64,000 nucleotides of DNA from Hirudinaria manillensis (Eukaryota; Annelida; Clitellata; Hirudinida; Hirudinidae): positions 6,066,201 to 6,130,200 of the forward strand of contig CM067535.1 in assembly GCA_034509925.1 (NCBI GenBank), given 5' to 3'. The notes under the pieces were generated by a model. It had not been told where the DNA came from and ran no database searches. It saw nothing but the letters and a program-made list of their open reading frames with translations. Numbering within the stretch: position 1 is the stretch's first letter; each line of letters begins with the position of its first letter. Positions 49,940-62,926 of this stretch are shown here, one piece after another. Position numbers and translations under genes: made by a program.

Positions 49940-52900
49940 CTATAAAGACTTGAAGTGTTCTGTCTGCTTGGCGATGAACGTCTGCAAATCTGAAATAATG
50001 TGCTCGAAATTCTGGTTGAACTGCATTCTTTGACGTACCCACTTTGAAAAATCTGGTAAACAAGTTGGAACTATGTATATTGATGCCTCAACTTATCGCA
50101 GGGCTAACGGATCTTACACGGGAGATTTCTTTTCGAGTTCCTTGCAAATCTCTGATCGATTAATAAAATGGCACCCCAGTCATCCCTGATTTAAAATAAA
50201 TTATTTAAATAAGTAGTGAAAAGTAAAATACTTATAAGTCAGAAGAGCTATTCTAAACGTGGTTTTGAAAATTGTTGTCAAAATTAAATTATTTGCATCA
50301 ATAATTATGACCTGTTAACAATTTATTCCTTTAACAAGCCTAACAACAACAATCAATAACAACAGAAACAACAATTGATTGGCAAAAGTCATTTACTTAT
50401 GGCGAATGCATCTCCCGAGTGCCTGGTTGAGTGCCCTGAAAGCCTGCACTTCGTACCAATCTTTGCCTGGCAGCAAACCACTCTGCACCTTCATGTCATT
50501 GTAACTCTTCTTCAAATTCACCTATTCATAATATAATTATAATCCTTATCTAATTATTTATAATAATATAATAAATAAATAATTAGTTATTTAAATAATT
50601 AGTTATTTATTTATTACAAATAATTAGTTATTTATTTATTACAAATAATTAGATTTAATAAATAAATAATTACTTATCTAGTAAAAATGTCCATGGAAAT
50701 GATAAAAGCAATAGAATCTTTGCAACTTATTTATGAATTAGTCACTGAGAATGTTTAGATACTTGATGCAGCATTGCCTCAAACATGCACTAATGGTGAA
50801 TTGTGAAAGCCAAGTTGTGAATGAAGCACGGTTGAATATGAATGAAGTTAAGGTCGCAAATCTTGTAGCTGGCATAATTACTATTGGCATTCAAGATTAT
50901 CATGGTTGTGTTGAGATTCATGTTGCAAATGCAACCCAGTCTGGAGCACCATTAGTTAGGCACATCATTCATAAATAGTAACCATCCCGAGACAAAACTT
51001 AGCTGGTCCGTCGTAAAATACAAACTCCTAAAATATTTGCATATCTTATGAATTGTGAGTAGTTGTACTTACCTGAACGTCTTTGATGTTAGGATATGGA
51101 ATACCCACCTGGAAACAATCAAAAGCATGTGAAAATACAAAGTTATTGCATAGAATACTGAACTGATTCATTGCTTACCAAAACAACAGCCCTAGCATAG
51201 TTGTTGGCAAAATCCATTCCTTCACTGACCTTACCTCTGCAAACTGCCATGAACAGTGCTCCAGACACATCCTCAGGACTGTCTTAACAATTAGCAATAA
51301 TAATAATAATTTAATAAAAGTAAATAATCAATTTTAATCTTGATATTTGCTTGAAAAGGTATTGCTGTCAGAGTTGTTATGATAAGCTAAAAGCTACTAA
51401 CATTAATAATATACCCTAAATATGTTCCTCTCAAAAAAGAACTGATGGGATATATTTAAATTGCTGGATTAAAGAAAATCATGTGCTGCCTATGACATAG
51501 AGTTCCGATGCCGGTTGGAATTAGTTTTAAAAAAGAGTAATCAGCTAACTGGATGCAGCTTTGTTGATTGATTCGTAATATTTTTCCATGACACCGTTGA
51601 ATCCTTCCTTGTCAGCAAATTTTGGTTCTTGATATACATTTTTCAATTCCTTTAACTTTTCCATCAAACCAGTCATCTGCCAATTCCAAAGAAATGTCAC
51701 AATTTCAACACAAAATTTAGATGTAAAGCCATTTAAACCTCTCCCACATTATCATTGAAATTAAAATTTAAAGTTGATAAAGAAATAACGTGATAATAAA
51801 TATGAAATTACCTCCCATCTCTTGGAAAGTTTATCTAGAGACTTGTAAGATGAGAAGAAGCACAGGACACCATAGGGAACAACCTGATATCAATAGAAAT
51901 GGAAACATTGGAAATGATATCAATTGATGATATCAATCAAAATACTAGATCAAATAATCAAAGGCATTACAGCAAGAACAAGAGTCATACCTGACAAATG
52001 CGGGACAGTATTTCGCCAACTTGGTCTTGGTATGTCCATGTCTCGGAGTTCTGGTAGTTTCCAATGAGATCCATTGCATTAGGTCCTTTGGAAACAACTT
52101 GGACTGAAACCTGGAGAAGATTGTCTTGCTAATCAATCCAGTGATTTACAAACAATGACCAACAATTCCCATACATTTACATTTAAACAGCATGGTGAAC
52201 AAATAATGAAGTATGAGATTTACAAAGGAAGTTTTTGCTGATTGAATTAGTGGCTTTTTTTTATTTAGAATTGAATAATATCAATAAAAAATGAACAACC
52301 TTTCCATGGCGTAATAGCAATGTAATAAGCCAGGAACAAAGGATTGTTTACTTTATAGCATTATGCTTTTATATCCATATATTACTATATCGGGTATAGT
52401 AATTATTATGGAATTAATTTAAATATTCAGTGATTTTCAAGCAATTTAATTTTAAACTTTCAAATGGTCATTGAATAATCGAAGTAATCGTACCTGGTTT
52501 AAATCAATAACGTGACTCGTTTCCAAGGTGGTGTGGAAAGTCAATCCGAGTTCTGATTGGAAGGACAGCAGTGGAGACAATGTTCCACTGGTGAGTACGA
52601 TCGATCTAACTCCCTCAGCCATGTCCAAGAAAGCCTTTTTATTTTCCAATAATAATTTTATTTTTAAATAAAAATAAAAACATGTTTATGATGGATTCTT
52701 AGAAAATGTGACTTTTAATTAAATTTCTATCAAGCTAATGCTTAAAAATCAATAATATTGATCGGTAATGGATTAAGATTATACAACAGCAATGATAACA
52801 GTAATCGTGGCCATTAAAATGGACAGAGAAGGTTGATTCTGAAATCAACTCACCACAGAGGAGTTCATGCACCAAAAGTGGAGTTTATAAACCCAGAAAG

Positions 52901-55900
52901 ACTTTAGTTTGCTCCTTGTCTTCTTGTTCAACCAGGTACTTTGAGAGGAATTGAAGTCCTGAGGAACAAAGAAAGAAAAACATTAATATTTTAAATAATT
53001 AAAATTAATTGGAAATAAAAGATGCCCTAAATGCTTGCCTCTACTGAGCTTCTTTCAGAAGAATAGTTCTCCAAATATTCACGAGTCAACACGATTCTGA
53101 AATTAAGATTTAAAGGAAAATATCTTTAAAAATCTTAAAAATTCATAATATTTGGTCTGATGTTGATACATCAGTAACTATTAAAGTATATTCCTTACCT
53201 GTAGTCATTCATGTATTTTCCTTCACTTTTAAACATAAAATGTGTGACCATGAAGATTGATTCCAACATGGCCGTCGTTGAGGATAACATGGCGTGTTCC
53301 ATTATTTTTGTTATTTTAACCTTGTTAGCTTTATTCTTTCTTTGTTTTTCTTTGTTATCAGACTCAAAGTTCTGGAGCTTTCTGAAGACCAACTATAATA
53401 AATATATTCACATTTACAGATCAAAATCATTCAAAATTTTAATTTAAAATTAAAGTCTAATTATACATGTTAACATAATTGCAAGTGCAATGGTCAAGAA
53501 TACAATTCAGGTGCACGAAATATCATTATGTTGCATTGAACTGAAACACAAACTGTAATAAATTCAAATAAATAAAGAAAATGAAATGACTTCTTAAAAC
53601 TCACCTCGTAGTTGTTGAGTTGCATTTCATTCAAACCATGGAGTTCCAGTTGTCCCACCATTTCCTGACCCAACCAAACCTTGCTGCTCGTATCAAAACC
53701 TTCTTCCTTCCCCAATGAAGAACTATTGTTTTCAATCATCGCTAGCAGATTCTGACACTGAAATTAAGATAAATAAGATTACAAGATAAACAGGTTTGTT
53801 CATTAGATAGTTAGGCAATTTTTCATCAGTTCACTGTTTGCATGCATAAAGCTATATGATTCATTAAATGGAAATTAAAAATCAATATTTCCTCAAATAA
53901 AAAATTATTAAAAATAGAATATTTATCAAAAGCATGCAAAATTATGTGCCTGAAAAACAACCAACCAACCATTGTTTCCAACTTTCCATATTCAATTTCC
54001 TTGTCTTCGTGCATTCTTTTTTCTTTCAAGGATTTTTCTAGAAAAGCAATACAAAAGTGATCCACACTGCAACCCTATAATTCCAATGCAACTACAGAAA
54101 TGCGCCCTATCGCCCTATTTGCACAACCGAGCAAATATCTGACAAGAAAAGTGTCTCCAAGGCTCCGATTGTGATGCCACAACAACATAATTTAAAGTTA
54201 AAATGAAAACTCGTCAGAAAGAAACTCACTAATGACCCTGAAATTCAAAACTGCATCCTCCAACAGCTTTGTTGTGATTGTGTAACTGACAGCCTCTCTT
54301 GACACATCCTCAATGTTATGGGCTTCGTCAAGTATAACGACGTTTCCTTTGAGTGATATCTCCATCTGATTTAGAATTTAAATACACTCAGAGGTAATCT
54401 CAAAAAGTCAATCAACTTCAATGATTAATTTCACAACCATAAAACAATCCCATAATAAAGTATATATTCATGTAGAGAAACATCTTGCAATTGATTGAAA
54501 ATATTTTAAAATTAAAAAGATCATCTTTAAGAATCTTTTAAATTTTTGTTTATAAACCACCAACACCACGTCACTTCGCTCACCGATTTGCGGATAAGGG
54601 GATCGATTAGGTAGTTGTAAGGGCAGAAGATGATTTCTGCTTTTTCTTTCAATTCCCTGGCTCCAAAATATGGACACCCCTGTTGGACAATGTACGTTAG
54701 TGGATAATAATGTGTTAGCTAATAAATAATAATTAATTCTGAATTTTGATCTGCTAATCCTCTACATGACATAAAATGTTTGAGGCAAACCTTGACGCTA
54801 TATCCATATTCCACAATATCTTCAATATCCCAAGCATCTTTCACCCCATGACTTTTCAGGTTATGATGAGTGAACAGCTTGCTCTTATCAAAATATCTGC
54901 AGTTCTGGTGCTGCATTAGAAGACAATACAGGTCATCGCTTATCATTTTAGTTATCATTTTCAATAGATTTACAAACGCATGAATACCTCCAGCAGATCT
55001 TTACATTTTTCTCCTTTGTTGAATGATTCTTTGACTGATGGATGGATGCAGGTATGGTCACGACTTGAAAGGATAGTCATTCTGAGCAGGAATAAATTTA
55101 TTAATCCTAATAACGTCTTTAAAATTATTAATAATTATAAATCCCAATAATGTCTTTAAAATTATTAATTCTAATAATATTATTATTATTATTATTTATT
55201 ATTAATAATACTAATAAAGTCTCTAAATAAGCAATAAATATTTTAAAAATGAAACAAGTTTCTATCCATTTATGTCAAAGAATTGAAGATTTGAGGAAGA
55301 TTAAAATGATAAACAATGTTTACTTGCATTTTACAGGCAACAAAAATTAATACATTTATAATGATTAAAATATGAATAAAAATTCTTTAAAAAAATTTAT
55401 TAAAAACTTGTGAAATGAATGTGAACTGAAATGAATGCTATAATTTTGTTTAGATTCAGCCAAAAAAAGTATAGAAATTTGTTAGTACTAAAAATACAGA
55501 CATGGGTACCAATTCTACCTACTTATCTATACATTACCTATCTGTATAAATATATGTATATATATAAGCACTTTCAATACCAAAACTATGAAGGCAAAAC
55601 AAAATTTGTTTTATAAATATGAAATATGAAAAAAAAATTGAAGCTCACTTGACTTTCTTGTAGGCAGTCCGACCCAATTCCTTGACAACTTGACCCAATT
55701 GTTTATGAGTCCGAGAAGAGAAATAAATCTTTATCTTTTGCGGCCTGATCGACGATTGTTGATTGATAATAAATCGAATGAAAAAACAAATTAACGGCTT
55801 AATTATTGCCCAATTAACTGTGATTGTTAATTACAACACCATGTTGTAGACTTGCTTAACGATATAAACAAACGAAGTCTTCCTAACTTTTCGCGAGGTT

Positions 55901-58270
55901 TCATTAATTCCTTGTCGTTGCAGTAGCAGTCATCACAATGTGGTTCGTCCAACCAATCATCATCATCATCATCATCGAGAAACAATTTGTTCATCCTCTT
56001 TTCCTGGATTGGGTTGGAAAAGGAAAGTTACGAAAGGCATGTTGCAAAGATATTTACATGTTAACAAAACTAGAAAGCTCATGAACATCATGTAAAGCCA
56101 AAGTTCGTGCAAAGTCAGACAAAAATAAACAGATGCTAGGCTAAAACCTAGCACAAAAAACCATACAAAACATTTTCTGAAAATAAGACAATGTATCAGT
56201 GCAGACACCACTGTCAGCAGCTGATAAGCGACCAGGTGTCGAGTGAAATCCACGTCCAATCTGCTTCGTATAATCTCTGACAAAATATTTTTTAAATGAT
56301 AACCGTTACCAAGTCTTTTTGTTTCATGCATTTCATTGGTTCCTTAAAATCATCATCTTCATCGTCGAGGTCAACATCATTATCATGATCGTCACTGTCG
56401 ACAAGTGTTTCGGTCTTATCCAGCAGCGATTCGGACATGTTCAGCCTGCTGTCTTCATGAGATTTGTATTCAAAAAATAAAATTGGAATCGGACATTCTT
56501 TTAAATGAAAATGAATTAACTCACTTTCATCGTGACAGGGACAATTGCAGTCATCTAAATATCGATTTGGAATGTAGCACCACGTTGTCAATAAACTCAT
56601 CAACATTATCAACATTATCCAAAAACTTATTATTAGTATATATTAGGAATTGAAGCAATTAAATTTTAACTTTATTAATTGGAAAAACAAAACAACTTCT
56701 ATATACAAAAGACAACTTATTTGAGGGTTTGAGTTTGCTTTACTCTTCACTAACCATTGATTTCTTGGATCTCTTCTAAATTTCCTGGAACAAAAATAAC
56801 CAATCATGAACAATAACAACAACTCCAATTTTGAGTTTCTTGAAGTGTCCAGGAAAATTGGCACATTAACACCAAGCAATATAACATCAAGCCAAATATT
56901 ATTTCAAGGAAAAGCAAAATAATATTTGAGGGAATGGTAGGGTTGGCAAAATAGCCACAATAATAATAATAATAAAGGTGATAATGACCATAACCAATAC
57001 CAATAGTCAAATTTTCCTTCTGTCAAATCGGCTCAAACGATCAAAAATGTTTTATCAGGTTGTACATAAATACATAAATGAAAAAGGGCAAATGTTGCAT
57101 GCATGTGTTGAATTAATTATGTTAATATATAGAATAGGCACAGAAATTATAATGTTCAGTATGTTCAGTTGTATTTTATGCCATTGGCCAAGATTTCAGA
57201 ATTGTGTGAGGTTTTGTACCAAAATTTTAAATTTATGGTTGAAGATTTGTTTTATTCTTTTTATGTCAATAATCAGGCACTTAAGGGATTAATTTCACTT
57301 TCCCCACCCAGCTATACCATGTTTTATATTTTATCTTGAACCAGAATGTTTGCCTACAGTAATACAATCATTTCCTTAGAGTAGATTAGAACTATACTTT
57401 TGTGAAATTGTCCAATTGCATTAAAAAGTGAATCAAACAAAATTTAATTCTTTAAATTTTTTCAATTAAGTTATAAATAAAATGATAAATACTTTTGTAT
57501 AATACGAAGCATTCACAACATACAAAAGTGCAATAAAAATATTGTTACTCAATGAAAACTCAAAAATTTAAAATTTACATTATGGCTCAAAAAAGAATAA
57601 AAACCTTGTTTGGATGCCTGCCATGCTAGAGATGAACACAACAATGAAAGACTTTTTCCACATCCGGTCGGAGTTTCTATTATGCAATTCTCACTTCGAT
57701 CTATGCTCTTGATTATCTATAATTATTATTTTCAAAATATTTAATTATTCTTCTTGAAAAAACACGAAAGAACGGGGAGGAGAGACAGAGGCAGCCATAT
57801 GATCGGCACTTGGAGAATTCTTAAAGAACTTGAGTAGTTAGTAATTATGGCAAAAGTAAAAACTAATTACTGAACAGTTAAGGACTGTGTAAATGCATAA
57901 CAACACAGATTATGACACAATGCAAATTAACAACTTTACAACAGTTACATCAAAATATTCCTTTAGGAAATTAATCTGGATAGACACCAAAATCTTGGTT
58001 TACCATAAATTACAGGAATCATGTCTTCAAATAGATAACAACAATTGTCATCAATTATGAAAAAGATACACATTAAAGATTAACGACAACCAGATTTGTT
58101 TTAAAATTTAGATTAAAAAAAACATCTTAAAATGTTGTTGGAAATCAGTCCAACAAAACAGCTTGCATTTCGGTATCAAAAATATTTCTAACCTTCTCCA
58201 TCATTGCCACCTGAGTGCCATAAGCTTTAATGGGAAACTTAACTCTTATTCCAGAAATACAATATTCCAT
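49940..58270 (-). CDS. BRIP1: BRIP1/FANCJ iron-sulfur DEAH DNA helicase
   Basis: 5'-3' helicase of the XPD family acting in interstrand-crosslink repair and G-quadruplex unwinding. The 24 exons (minus) run from 58270-58193, 57716-57605, 56554-56525, 56452-56310, 56003-55888, 55744-55649, 55081-54988, 54910-54791, 54679-54584, 54365-54230, 54037-53970, 53757-53605, 53392-53199, 53096-53039, 52958-52854, 52634-52494, 52110-51991, 51883-51812, 51676-51550, 51282-51179, 51108-51073, 50521-50397, 50185-50118 to 50052-49940; 2505 nt, 834 residues. Walker [10 protein letters not shown] (40-48), Fe-S cysteines 203, 218, 227 and 265 (DHTC, EKC, NCRYF, GCPYF), DEAH box 308-311 ([10 protein letters not shown]), motif III-like VLTSGTLSP, motif [14 protein letters not shown], motif [11 protein letters not shown] (766-774). 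The AWDIED and [13 protein letters not shown] stretches single out BRIP1 from DDX11 and RTEL1. It stops about 60 residues after motif VI, so the long vertebrate C-terminal tail is absent. Intron 14 has a GC donor. Confidence 0.96.
55958..55978. repeat. Coding (GAT)7 repeat in BRIP1 exon 5
   Basis: Seven consecutive GAT codons give DDDDDDDW in the linker between Walker A and the Fe-S domain, a region that is variable in length in BRIP1 proteins. Confidence 0.9.
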
Positions 58271-58645
58271 AATCGTAAATTGAAATTGTAAGGATAACTA
58301 TGCAGGTAACTTTTTATATCATACAGTAACAGAATCAAAGCAATCCTGAAATCATAAATCAACTTAATCTAGACGATTATCTGTATCGATATGTACGAAA
58401 TGTAACAAGTGACCGGGACGAAAACATACCATAAAATTTGAAATGCTAATGTTTTTACCGCGAACTTGCTTTTCTGATAACTAAATGGTCTTATTTTAAA
58501 ATTGCATTAAATAAATAAAGATTCAATTTTAAAACTAAGTAAAGAATTGAAATACTCGTTAAAGTCTAAAGTTCATTTGGCTATAATGGGAAAATCCATT
58601 TTTACACATTTTGAAACAATACTTGCGATTTGTGAGGCACGGGCT
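58271..58645. promoter_or_regulatory. Likely bidirectional promoter of BRIP1 and ANKS3
   Basis: The initiator codons of two divergent genes are only 375 bp apart. The spacer must hold both 5' untranslated regions and promoters. No TATA box or repeat stands out; short CG-containing stretches lie at about 58390-58480. Inferred from gene layout only. Confidence 0.55.
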
Positions 58646-61600
58646 ATGGCAACTAATTCGGAACTAACTGATGAAGCATCAGAAGAAAATGCTTACGACA
58701 AAAGCCTTAATATTTGGATTGGAGAAAAACTGATTGAGGATAGAATCAAAGTCGGACACGACTTCCAACTTCATCCTTTGGATCTCCACACCGAATGTAG
58801 TATAGGACACTATGAATGCGTGAGAAGATTAGTTGGGAGGTGGTTTGGATTTGAAAGTATTCCATTCAAACTCCGTAAACGTTTGATTAAACAATATTTA
58901 TAGACTAGTCTATCCACATGAAATTATTTAAGCGTGGATTAGTCTACTCGGTGTTTTAGATCCTTTGTTCCTGATGATAATCTAATATAGTAGGCAGTCT
59001 TTAAAGCAAACATTTCGTTATGTGTTTAAACAATGGATTTGTTGTTCTAGCAGTCAAGAGATATCCCTTGATATGAAGAACAGAGGTGGGTGGACCCCAC
59101 TCATGTATGCATGTTATACTGGTCATGAGAATGTTGTAATTCTCCTCTTGGAGGCTGGAGTGTCAGTTAACTCTGTCAATAATAAGCAGGCCACACCCCT
59201 CATGTTGGCTGCCAGTTGTGGCAATGATGGAATAGCCAGATGCCTGCTAGAAGTATGATACTTGACTTACAAATAAATAATATTTTATACTATTTTTTGA
59301 TATAACAATTGATATATCATTTCTGTTCATCTAAGACCAAAGCATCTGTGGTTTTGGCACTTTTAAATAAGAAAAATATTCTGCTTTCAATCTTTAAACT
59401 TTTTTCAGAAACAATCAGATAATGTTGAAAAAAATCTCTTTAGTATTAATGTTATTAATGATGCCAAAATGACAGGCTTCTTTGATAAATTAGGAAAATG
59501 TTTAAAATATAAGATTAAAGTTGAAATCTAAGATTTTCCATGCATCCCTAGAAACAAGCGTCCATCGATGCCGTGGACTGCAAAGGTTGGACGGCATTGT
59601 ATCATGCAACGTTCTCAGGTCATCAAAATGTTGTAAAGTTGCTTTTAGATATGGGTGCTGATGCCAACATCAGGTGGGAATTACCGTGGTGATGATAGTA
59701 GTGACTAAGTGGTGATTGCTTTTTTGCTATTTTAAATAATTGAGCATTTGTGCTTTATTTCAAAAATCATGATTTTTTCATATTTCATGCAAAAGAAAAC
59801 TAATCTAATTTATTAGATTGTACATTAATAAACATGCAGGTTGACCTATTTAGGTAGCTTTCCTGTGATTGGAAGTAAAAAGCAATAGCCATTACATGTC
59901 CTATTTGCAATCCTGTTTGTGTTGCCATCACATGAATGGAGCCCCATTATGCTCATTCTTACAGTGCTATATAAATACACTTATTATCATTCTTCCACAT
60001 TTCATTCTTGTGTTGAAAAATATATTAATATGTTTACATAAATAAAATATTTAATTAGAATAGAAGTATATTGTTTTGTTCCAGTGAACCAGTGAATGGC
60101 ATGACTCCTCTTATGGAGGCAGCTTCAGCTGGACATGAGGTCATTGTTCAGTACTTTTTACACCAAGTAAGTCTTGGAACCAATTTCCTGAATCAATATT
60201 CTCTAAAGCTTTTTCAAGTTAACTTTCATATTCCTGTTATATTTCATGTTCCTATTATATTTTATTAAAGACATCATCATGTTATTTAGATAATAATTTT
60301 GTACTGTTGTTGTTAAGCTTAATTTTATAAAATTGCTTCTTATTTGATCAGGGTATAAATTACAAATCGATCAACAAACATGGCCACTCTGCTTTAGCCA
60401 TGGCAATGCTAAAAGGTCATTCAAAGATTGTGTCTCTTATTAAGGAACATGCCAGAAGACTGGAGAATGGTTATTAATTTTGATTATGTTTTTTTGTCCA
60501 ATATTTAAGTAAATGTTAATTTGTTGTTTGTTGGCTGCATAAGTTTATCTAAGGATTAGAGATGTGATTCACAATTTGATGATTAGGACGTCTCATCTTC
60601 TGATGACAATTTCTTGTAAAATATTTTTTTGGAAATTTGGAAAATTGTACATAAGTTGACTTAAGATAACACCAAAATCTAATTGTTTTTGTAAATATAT
60701 TTGTAATGTAACAAAGACCAAATTTAAGATAATGAAAGTTTATAGATATTTTAGTTCTGTTGGCTTATACCATTACTTGTTATTACATAAGTTACAAAAT
60801 TACTTGCTCCTCTTGGATTCAAGTTCCTTATTTTCCAAAATATTTCACTCAAAAATATATTCACCTCAGACCACTTCCCGTCTGCATAATGTGTAGTTTC
60901 TTTTTTTTAAGAGGTCTTAAAATCCAACTAATATAATTATCTAATGTTTAATTAATACCATAGATAACTTTTTCTAATCCTTCAGTGTTTGAATCCATGT
61001 TGATTGTGTTTTATAGCAAGTGAAGCAAGAAGTACAGATCCTGTCACTAGTCAAAATAAGAACAAGCTGCCAAGTTGGTTTTTTATTTCATTCACAAATC
61101 ACTAATCTAGTTTATTTTTTTTTATAATATTTCTTACAATTTCTTAAGACATTATAATGGAAGGCCCTGAAGTTATTCAAGAACTTATGAAGAAAAAGTT
61201 TACACTTCAGGGAGGTAAGAAGCTAAGGTCAATTAGGTTTTAATCACTATTTTGATGGTTCAATTCAATTAGGCCAGACTCCCATCCATCCATGCTCTTC
61301 TCCTTGGACTGCAACACCGCAAACCACCTCGGCTCACAGTGGAAACCACGTTCCATCTCAAATATCGATCAACCAACAACATGCAGTCTACAGCATTCAG
61401 CAGAAGGTTTCTTCACCTCAATCAAACTTTCCCTCCCCTGGTGCTTATCCTCCAATGAATCTTCATCAACTTCTGGTAGAGTTGGGATTAGCCAAGTACA
61501 GTCCCATCTTTGAAGAGCAAGATGTTGACCTGGCAGTGTTTCTCACGCTAACAGACAATGACCTTAAAGAGATCGGGGTCAAGTAAGTTTGCAATAGGCA

Positions 61601-62466
61601 TCTCTTAATTCACTTCGATTGTGCAATTAATTTTGGGCATGAAATCGTGCAAGCCTCCTCGGACCAAGAAAGAAAATGATGATGGCCATAAATCGCTGGC
61701 ATGGAGGTGCATCCCCAGTGCCTGCATATCAACCTAATTGCAATCACCTGCCACAGGAGGGTGAATTACAAGAGATTATTCTCAATTTGCACCAGGTGAT
61801 TGGAATCAATGAATTTCTAATTTAAACGATGCTGAGCTTTAATGCTTTCTGGTACATATTCAAGTACTACAATTTGTGAATAAATTTCAGAAATTAATCT
61901 GAAAATCCTGTTTGTCAATTTCCTGCAGAGAAATCAACACCTGGAACAACATCTCCAAAGAGAGGAACAACTCCGTGCCACCCTCGAATCTTGTTTGATG
62001 AGAGATCGGAGGGAACTGCACGAGCTGGTGGACAGACTTATACAACACTTTAACAGATTCTCTACTAGGAAAGATGTTCTCATTGCCAATCTGGGGTAGG
62101 TCGTTCAGGCAGAATCAATTACTTTTTAAAAAAAAATTATTTAATAAGCTGAAAATTATTGTTAACTTTTAACCATAACTTGAAAAGTTTATTTGTTGTG
62201 TACTTTTGTGAAGTAGTGCAATCAGGTGAGATGATTGGAATGATGTTTATTCATTTTTTTTAAGGGAATGCATAAAAGAATTTGAATGCTCCATCTCAAA
62301 ACAAACTACAGGGGTTAATGCAGGACTGATGGATCCAAAAATGCACCATTGCCAGCTTCAAAATGTAAACAAACTCAGACGATGCTTCTCAGACATGGAA
62401 GCCTTGCTTAATGCAATTTGCAACGACACTCACTCTCTTATCGTAAATGCACAGAATAGAAGCTAA
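58646..62466 (+). CDS. ANKS3: ANKS3 (ankyrin-repeat and SAM-domain ciliary scaffold)
   Basis: Scaffold protein; in vertebrates it binds ANKS6, BICC1 and NEK kinases and is linked to cilia and kidney cysts. Exons 58646-58839, 59054-59252, 59552-59673, 60085-60166, 60352-60469, 61017-61073, 61149-61214, 61273-61582, 61654-61795, 61929-62095, 62265-62466; 1659 nt, 552 residues (human about 656). The N-terminus [10 protein letters not shown] matches the vertebrate SELSDEASE motif. About six ankyrin repeats span residues 30-240 ([73 protein letters not shown]). SAM domain at about 342-402 ([39 protein letters not shown]), then a coiled C-terminal part. The ATG at 58646 is chosen because it starts exactly where the vertebrate protein does; an in-frame ATG at 58586 would add 20 residues. 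Head-to-head with BRIP1, convergent with ORAI. Confidence 0.95.
59935..59985 (-). repeat. Second copy of the ATTTATATAGC dispersed repeat, ANKS3 intron 3
   Basis: On the minus strand it reads ATTTATATAGCACTGT, then TGAGC and TAATGGGGC, aligning with the block at 22381-22420. An ATT-rich tract precedes it, as in the other copy. Confidence 0.6.
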
Positions 62467-62926
62467 AAATATTCGTAGGAGAAATTAATTATTAGCTACA
62501 TACTTCCTCAATTTTGTTATGATGATTTTCACAGTTCTGGTATTCATGTTCAAAGACTTTCTTAAGTAGGCACTTTATGTTATGTTTTAAAGGTTATTCT
62601 GAATGTATAAAAATGCTAATGTATATTTATTGTTTCATCAAATCAGGTTTCAAAGCAATCAGTTTAAATGATTTGTGTACAAAGCTTTTTAACGAATTAT
62701 TAAAAATGTTTAAAAAGTAAAACTAAAGGTTATCCTGATTTTATTGTAAGTGAAATTCTCTTTAAGAAAAAAATCTTGCGAATGCAATTCATAATCATAA
62801 ATAGATCAGCAAAATTGGCAAAGAAAAGATTTGACTAGATCGTCTGGCGTAAAGAAACTCATCAAGAAAATATACACGCAAAAATATGTATAATTTTGAA
62901 ACTCATAATTTAATACTGTTCAATTA
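62467..62926. other. Convergent 3' region between ANKS3 and ORAI
   Basis: About 460 bp of AT-rich sequence that should carry both 3' untranslated regions. No canonical AATAAA was found for ANKS3; AT-rich variants are present. Nothing else seen. Confidence 0.5.
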
